30,786 nt of DNA from JALZEG01 sp046263255 (GTDB lineage: Bacteria; Actinomycetota; CADDZG01; WHSQ01). The notes under the pieces were generated by a model. That model ran no database searches. It had not been told where the DNA came from and saw nothing but the letters and a program-made list of their open reading frames with translations. Location: the NCBI GenBank assembly GCA_046263255.1, contig JBHELD010000004.1, positions 1 to 30,786 on the forward strand. The letters are read 5' to 3'. The number at the start of each line of letters is the position of its first letter. The first letter of the stretch is position 1. Of this stretch, positions 28,301 to 30,786 are shown in pieces. A program made the position numbers and the translations under genes.

Positions 28301-30532
28301 ATGAGGTTTCGGCGGCGGTCCCGCGCGGAGCGCAAGAAGAGGTCCGGCCGGACGCGCGCGCAGCGGTGGCTTCTGCGGTACGGATGGCTGATCCCGGTCG
28401 GCGCGGCCTTCGTCGGCGGGGGCATCCTCGTGCTGACGTACGCGTTCGCGTCGATCCCGCTGCCCGAGGACGTGGACTACCTCAACTCGTCCGCCGAGGT
28501 GTTCGACCGCCACGGCAACGTCATCGGCACCTTCACGGACGAGGAGCGCCGCTTCCTCGTCGACACCGCTGAGCTCCTCGACGAGAGGCCGTTCATCGGC
28601 GAGGCGGTGATCGCGGCGGAGGACCGCGACTTCTACGACCACAACGGCGTGTCGCTCCGCGGCATCGCCCGCGCGGCGTGGAAGAACCTCACCGGCGGCG
28701 AGATCGCCGAGGGCGGCTCCACGATCACGCAGCAGTACGTGAAGAACGCGGTGTTGACGCCGGAGCGGACGATCACGAGGAAGATCAAGGAGGCCGTGCT
28801 CGCGATCAAGCTCGAGCGCCGTTACTCGAAGGACGAGATCCTCGGCTTCTACCTGAACACGATCTACCTCGGCCGCGGCGCCTACGGGATCGAGGCCGCC
28901 GCACGCGCGTACTTCGACAAGCACGCGGACGAGCTGACGCTCAAGGAGGCGGCGTTCCTCGCCGCGATCATCCCGTCCCCCGAGGGGCTCGACCCCGTGA
29001 CCAACCCCGTGGGCGCGCGTCAGCTGCGCGACCAGGTGCTCCGGAAGATGGTGGACGAGGGCTTCATCACGCGCGCCGAGGCGGCGCGGGCGTCGCGCGG
29101 CAAGGTCAAGGCCATCGCGCGGACGTCCGGCGCGCCGAAGACGCAGAAGGCCGCGTACTTCATGGAGTGGCTGCGGCGCGACGTGCTGGGCCCGAAGCTG
29201 GGGCCCGACCTCTACACCGGCGGGCTCAAGATCCACACGACGCTGGACCTGGAGATGCAGCAGTACGCCGAGGATGCCGTCGCCGCGTCGCTGACCTCTC
29301 CCGACGAGCCGCAGGCGGCGTTGGTGTCGATGACCCCCACCGGGCAGATACGCGCGTTCGTCGGCGGCCGCGACTTCGCCAACGTGAAGAAGGCGCGCGG
29401 GTTCAACTACGCGTCGGACGTGGGGCGCCAGGCCGGGTCGGCGCTGAAGCCGTTCACGCTCCTCGCGGCGATCGAGGACGGGATCTCCACCTCGTCGCGG
29501 TTCTCCGGGCACAGCCCGATGTCGATAACGGCGGAGCCGTGCCTCGAGGGCCTCGAGCCGTGGGACGTCGAGAACTACGGGGGCAGCTCGTACGGCACGC
29601 TCGATCTGAAGCAGGCGACCGCGCAGTCGGTCAACACGGTCTACGCACAGCTGATCGCGGAGGTCGGCCCCGACGAGGTGGCGCACCTGCTCGAGGACCT
29701 CGGGTTCGGCAAGAGCGGGCAGATCGAGCCGTACTGCAGCCTCTCCCTCGGAGGCAGCTCGCTCGACGTCACGCCGCTCGAGATGGCGCGCGCGTACGCG
29801 GGCGTCGACGCCGGCGGCCGGCTGCCCGACGTGACGCCGGTCGCATGGATCGAGGACTCGGAGGGCAACTGCCTCTTCGAGTTCGTGCAGGACAGGGACC
29901 GGGACTGCGAGGAGGAGGCGAGGGGAGCCGACGAGCAGGTCGTCGAGGAGAACTCGGCGCACGTCCTGACGCAGACGCTCGAGGGCGTCGTGCAGTCCGG
30001 GACCGCGGCGGGGGCGGTCGACCTGCCGCGGCCCGCCGCCGGCAAGACCGGGACGACGCAGAACAACCGCGACGCGTGGTTCGCGGGCTACGTCCCGCAG
30101 CTCACCACCGTCGTGTGGATGGGCTACCCGCTCGAGCGACCGGAGGGAAAGAAGAGCGAGCCGATCGTGCCGCTCATGAGCTACTGCTCCGATCCCGTGC
30201 TCTGCCGGCCCGTGCAGGGGATCGAGGTGACGGGCGGCTCGTTCCCCGCGACGATCTGGAACGCGTACATGACGCAGGCCACTGCAGGGATGGACGTCGT
30301 CGACTTCCCGGTGCCGACCGACCTGCCGGACGAGGTCATCAACACCGCGCCTCCGGCCGCGACGCCGACCGCGGCGCCGACGGGCGAGCCGACCCCGGCG
30401 CCCGAGCCGAGCGAGACCGAGGTCGAGGTGACGCCCCCGCCCCCGACGCCGGTGCCCCCGCCGCCGACGCCGGACCCGGGGCCGACGATCATCCCGCCGA
30501 GCGGGGATCCGACGCCGGAGCCCGATCCATAG
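28301..30532 (+). CDS. ponA: Class A penicillin-binding protein (bifunctional transglycosylase/transpeptidase)
   Basis: The 743-residue protein builds glycan strands and cross-links them outside the membrane. A basic cytoplasmic tail and a span at about 27-50 lead to a GT51 domain with the catalytic glutamate in AAEDRDFYDHNGV, then GGSTITQQYVKN and RKIKEAVLAIKLER. The transpeptidase domain has SALK (S380, K383), SVN (S443) and KTG at 582-584. The first motif is preceded by GRQAG. A Pro/Thr/Glu-rich tail of about 80 residues (from about 665, with PPPPTPVPPPP) ends the protein, as in mycobacterial PonA1. Position next to DUF5318 and a GT87-like gene matches Rv0050. ATG 28301 is the only sensible start. 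Confidence 0.95.
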   Translation: MRFRRRSRAERKKRSGRTRAQRWLLRYGWLIPVGAAFVGGGILVLTYAFASIPLPEDVDYLNSSAEVFDRHGNVIGTFTDEERRFLVDTAELLDERPFIGEAVIAAEDRDFYDHNGVSLRGIARAAWKNLTGGEIAEGGSTITQQYVKNAVLTPERTITRKIKEAVLAIKLERRYSKDEILGFYLNTIYLGRGAYGIEAAARAYFDKHADELTLKEAAFLAAIIPSPEGLDPVTNPVGARQLRDQVLRKMVDEGFITRAEAARASRGKVKAIARTSGAPKTQKAAYFMEWLRRDVLGPKLGPDLYTGGLKIHTTLDLEMQQYAEDAVAASLTSPDEPQAALVSMTPTGQIRAFVGGRDFANVKKARGFNYASDVGRQAGSALKPFTLLAAIEDGISTSSRFSGHSPMSITAEPCLEGLEPWDVENYGGSSYGTLDLKQATAQSVNTVYAQLIAEVGPDEVAHLLEDLGFGKSGQIEPYCSLSLGGSSLDVTPLEMARAYAGVDAGGRLPDVTPVAWIEDSEGNCLFEFVQDRDRDCEEEARGADEQVVEENSAHVLTQTLEGVVQSGTAAGAVDLPRPAAGKTGTTQNNRDAWFAGYVPQLTTVVWMGYPLERPEGKKSEPIVPLMSYCSDPVLCRPVQGIEVTGGSFPATIWNAYMTQATAGMDVVDFPVPTDLPDEVINTAPPAATPTAAPTGEPTPAPEPSETEVEVTPPPPTPVPPPPTPDPGPTIIPPSGDPTPEPDP

Positions 30533-30534
30533 CG

Positions 30535-30786
30535 GTGGCGGAACCCGACCCGCGCCGCGACCCGCGGCGCCGTGCCGCGCTGACGGCGACGTGGGTCGCG
30601 CTCGCCGCCGTCGTTGCCGGGTACTACTTCAAGGGCCAGTGCCTGCAGCCCCTCGGCGACCGGCAGCTCTACGAGCGCCTCTGCTACAGCGACCTCCCCC
30701 CGCTGTACGGGCTCCGCGGGATCGCCGACCACGTCTTCCCCTACGTGAACGGACACCTGGAGGGCGGCGAGCTCGTCGGCGGCGCG
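30535..30786 (+). CDS. GT87/DUF2029-like polytopic membrane protein (Rv0051-like), 3' end outside window
   Basis: Eighty-four residues are visible from GTG 30535, two bases after the penicillin-binding protein stop, so it is probably co-transcribed. A basic stretch (DPRRDPRRRAALTA) is followed by the first membrane span (TWVALAAVVAGYYFKG) and an external loop with QCLQPLGDR and LCYSDLPPLYGLRGI, then FPYV. This CYSD-PPLY-RG pattern is how I recall the integral membrane protein that follows ponA1 in mycobacteria (Rv0051), a GT87-type putative polyprenol-phosphate mannosyltransferase. The frame is open to the window edge, so the active-site regions are mostly not visible. Confidence 0.78.
   Translation, partial: MAEPDPRRDPRRRAALTATWVALAAVVAGYYFKGQCLQPLGDRQLYERLCYSDLPPLYGLRGIADHVFPYVNGHLEGGELVGGA

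Noticed and set aside
26045..29962. Very long open frame on the minus strand opposite DUF5318, the membrane pair and the penicillin-binding protein
   Set aside because: Its translation is Arg/Gly/Asp/Pro-rich with no domain, and the plus strand holds clear conserved genes; open antisense frames are expected at this GC content.

Overview
The window is high-GC chromosomal DNA with dense, overlapping genes and many GTG/TTG starts. It comes from a member of the Actinomycetota, probably a deep or uncultured lineage rather than a mycobacterium. Two gene blocks support this, both recalled from memory of actinobacterial genomes. The first (about 1-12,043) matches the Mycobacterium tuberculosis block Rv3907c-Rv3915: pcnA, DUF6049, murJ/mviN, sigM, its anti-sigma factor, trxB and a cell-wall hydrolase. 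The second (about 20,800-30,786) matches Rv0046c-Rv0051: ino1, padR, DUF5318, ponA and a GT87-type membrane protein. In Streptomyces these blocks lie side by side near the origin, and here they lie about 11 kb apart. A pilT-like gene and a lysine-free membrane-protein pair are extra.

Region 1 (1-8,938, minus strand) looks like one long cell-envelope operon. The order is DUF6049 exported protein, MurJ lipid II flippase, a small bitopic protein, a transmembrane Ser/Thr kinase with an external F5/8C-like domain, an ECF sigma factor, a zinc-binding anti-sigma factor, thioredoxin reductase, and an M23 peptidase cut by the window edge. Several joints are translationally coupled (TTGA, ATGA, 14- and 8-base overlaps). 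In mycobacteria MurJ carries a fused pseudokinase plus an external carbohydrate-binding-like domain. Here that module is a separate gene with an intact kinase active site.

Region 2 (8,975-12,814) holds a small KGG-repeat stress protein with its own terminator, a structured 257-base leader region, and a plus-strand run of pilT, pcnA and a SAM methyltransferase.

Region 3 (12,836-20,814) is an accessory glycan/surface island. A four-gene minus operon (GT-C-like membrane protein, nucleotide-sugar dehydrogenase, GT2 glycosyltransferase, SDR epimerase/dehydratase) has 4-base GTGA couplings and probably a CTG start on its first gene. Divergent to it are a second GT-C-like membrane protein, a small secreted protein with a good promoter and hairpin leader, and a secreted BNR/Asp-box protein with a C-terminal membrane anchor.

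Region 4 (20,827-30,786) has a minus operon padR, ino1, MFS transporter and FAD oxidoreductase. A large symmetric dyad upstream of padR is a likely autoregulatory operator. The divergent plus-strand run is DUF5318, two unrecognised membrane proteins, a class A penicillin-binding protein and the start of a GT87-like membrane protein. Several genes without a ribosome-binding site have a TANNNT -10 box 6-7 bases before ATG, which fits leaderless transcription. No tRNA, rRNA, CRISPR array, transposase or prophage gene was seen, and no gene-free stretch exceeds 300 bases.
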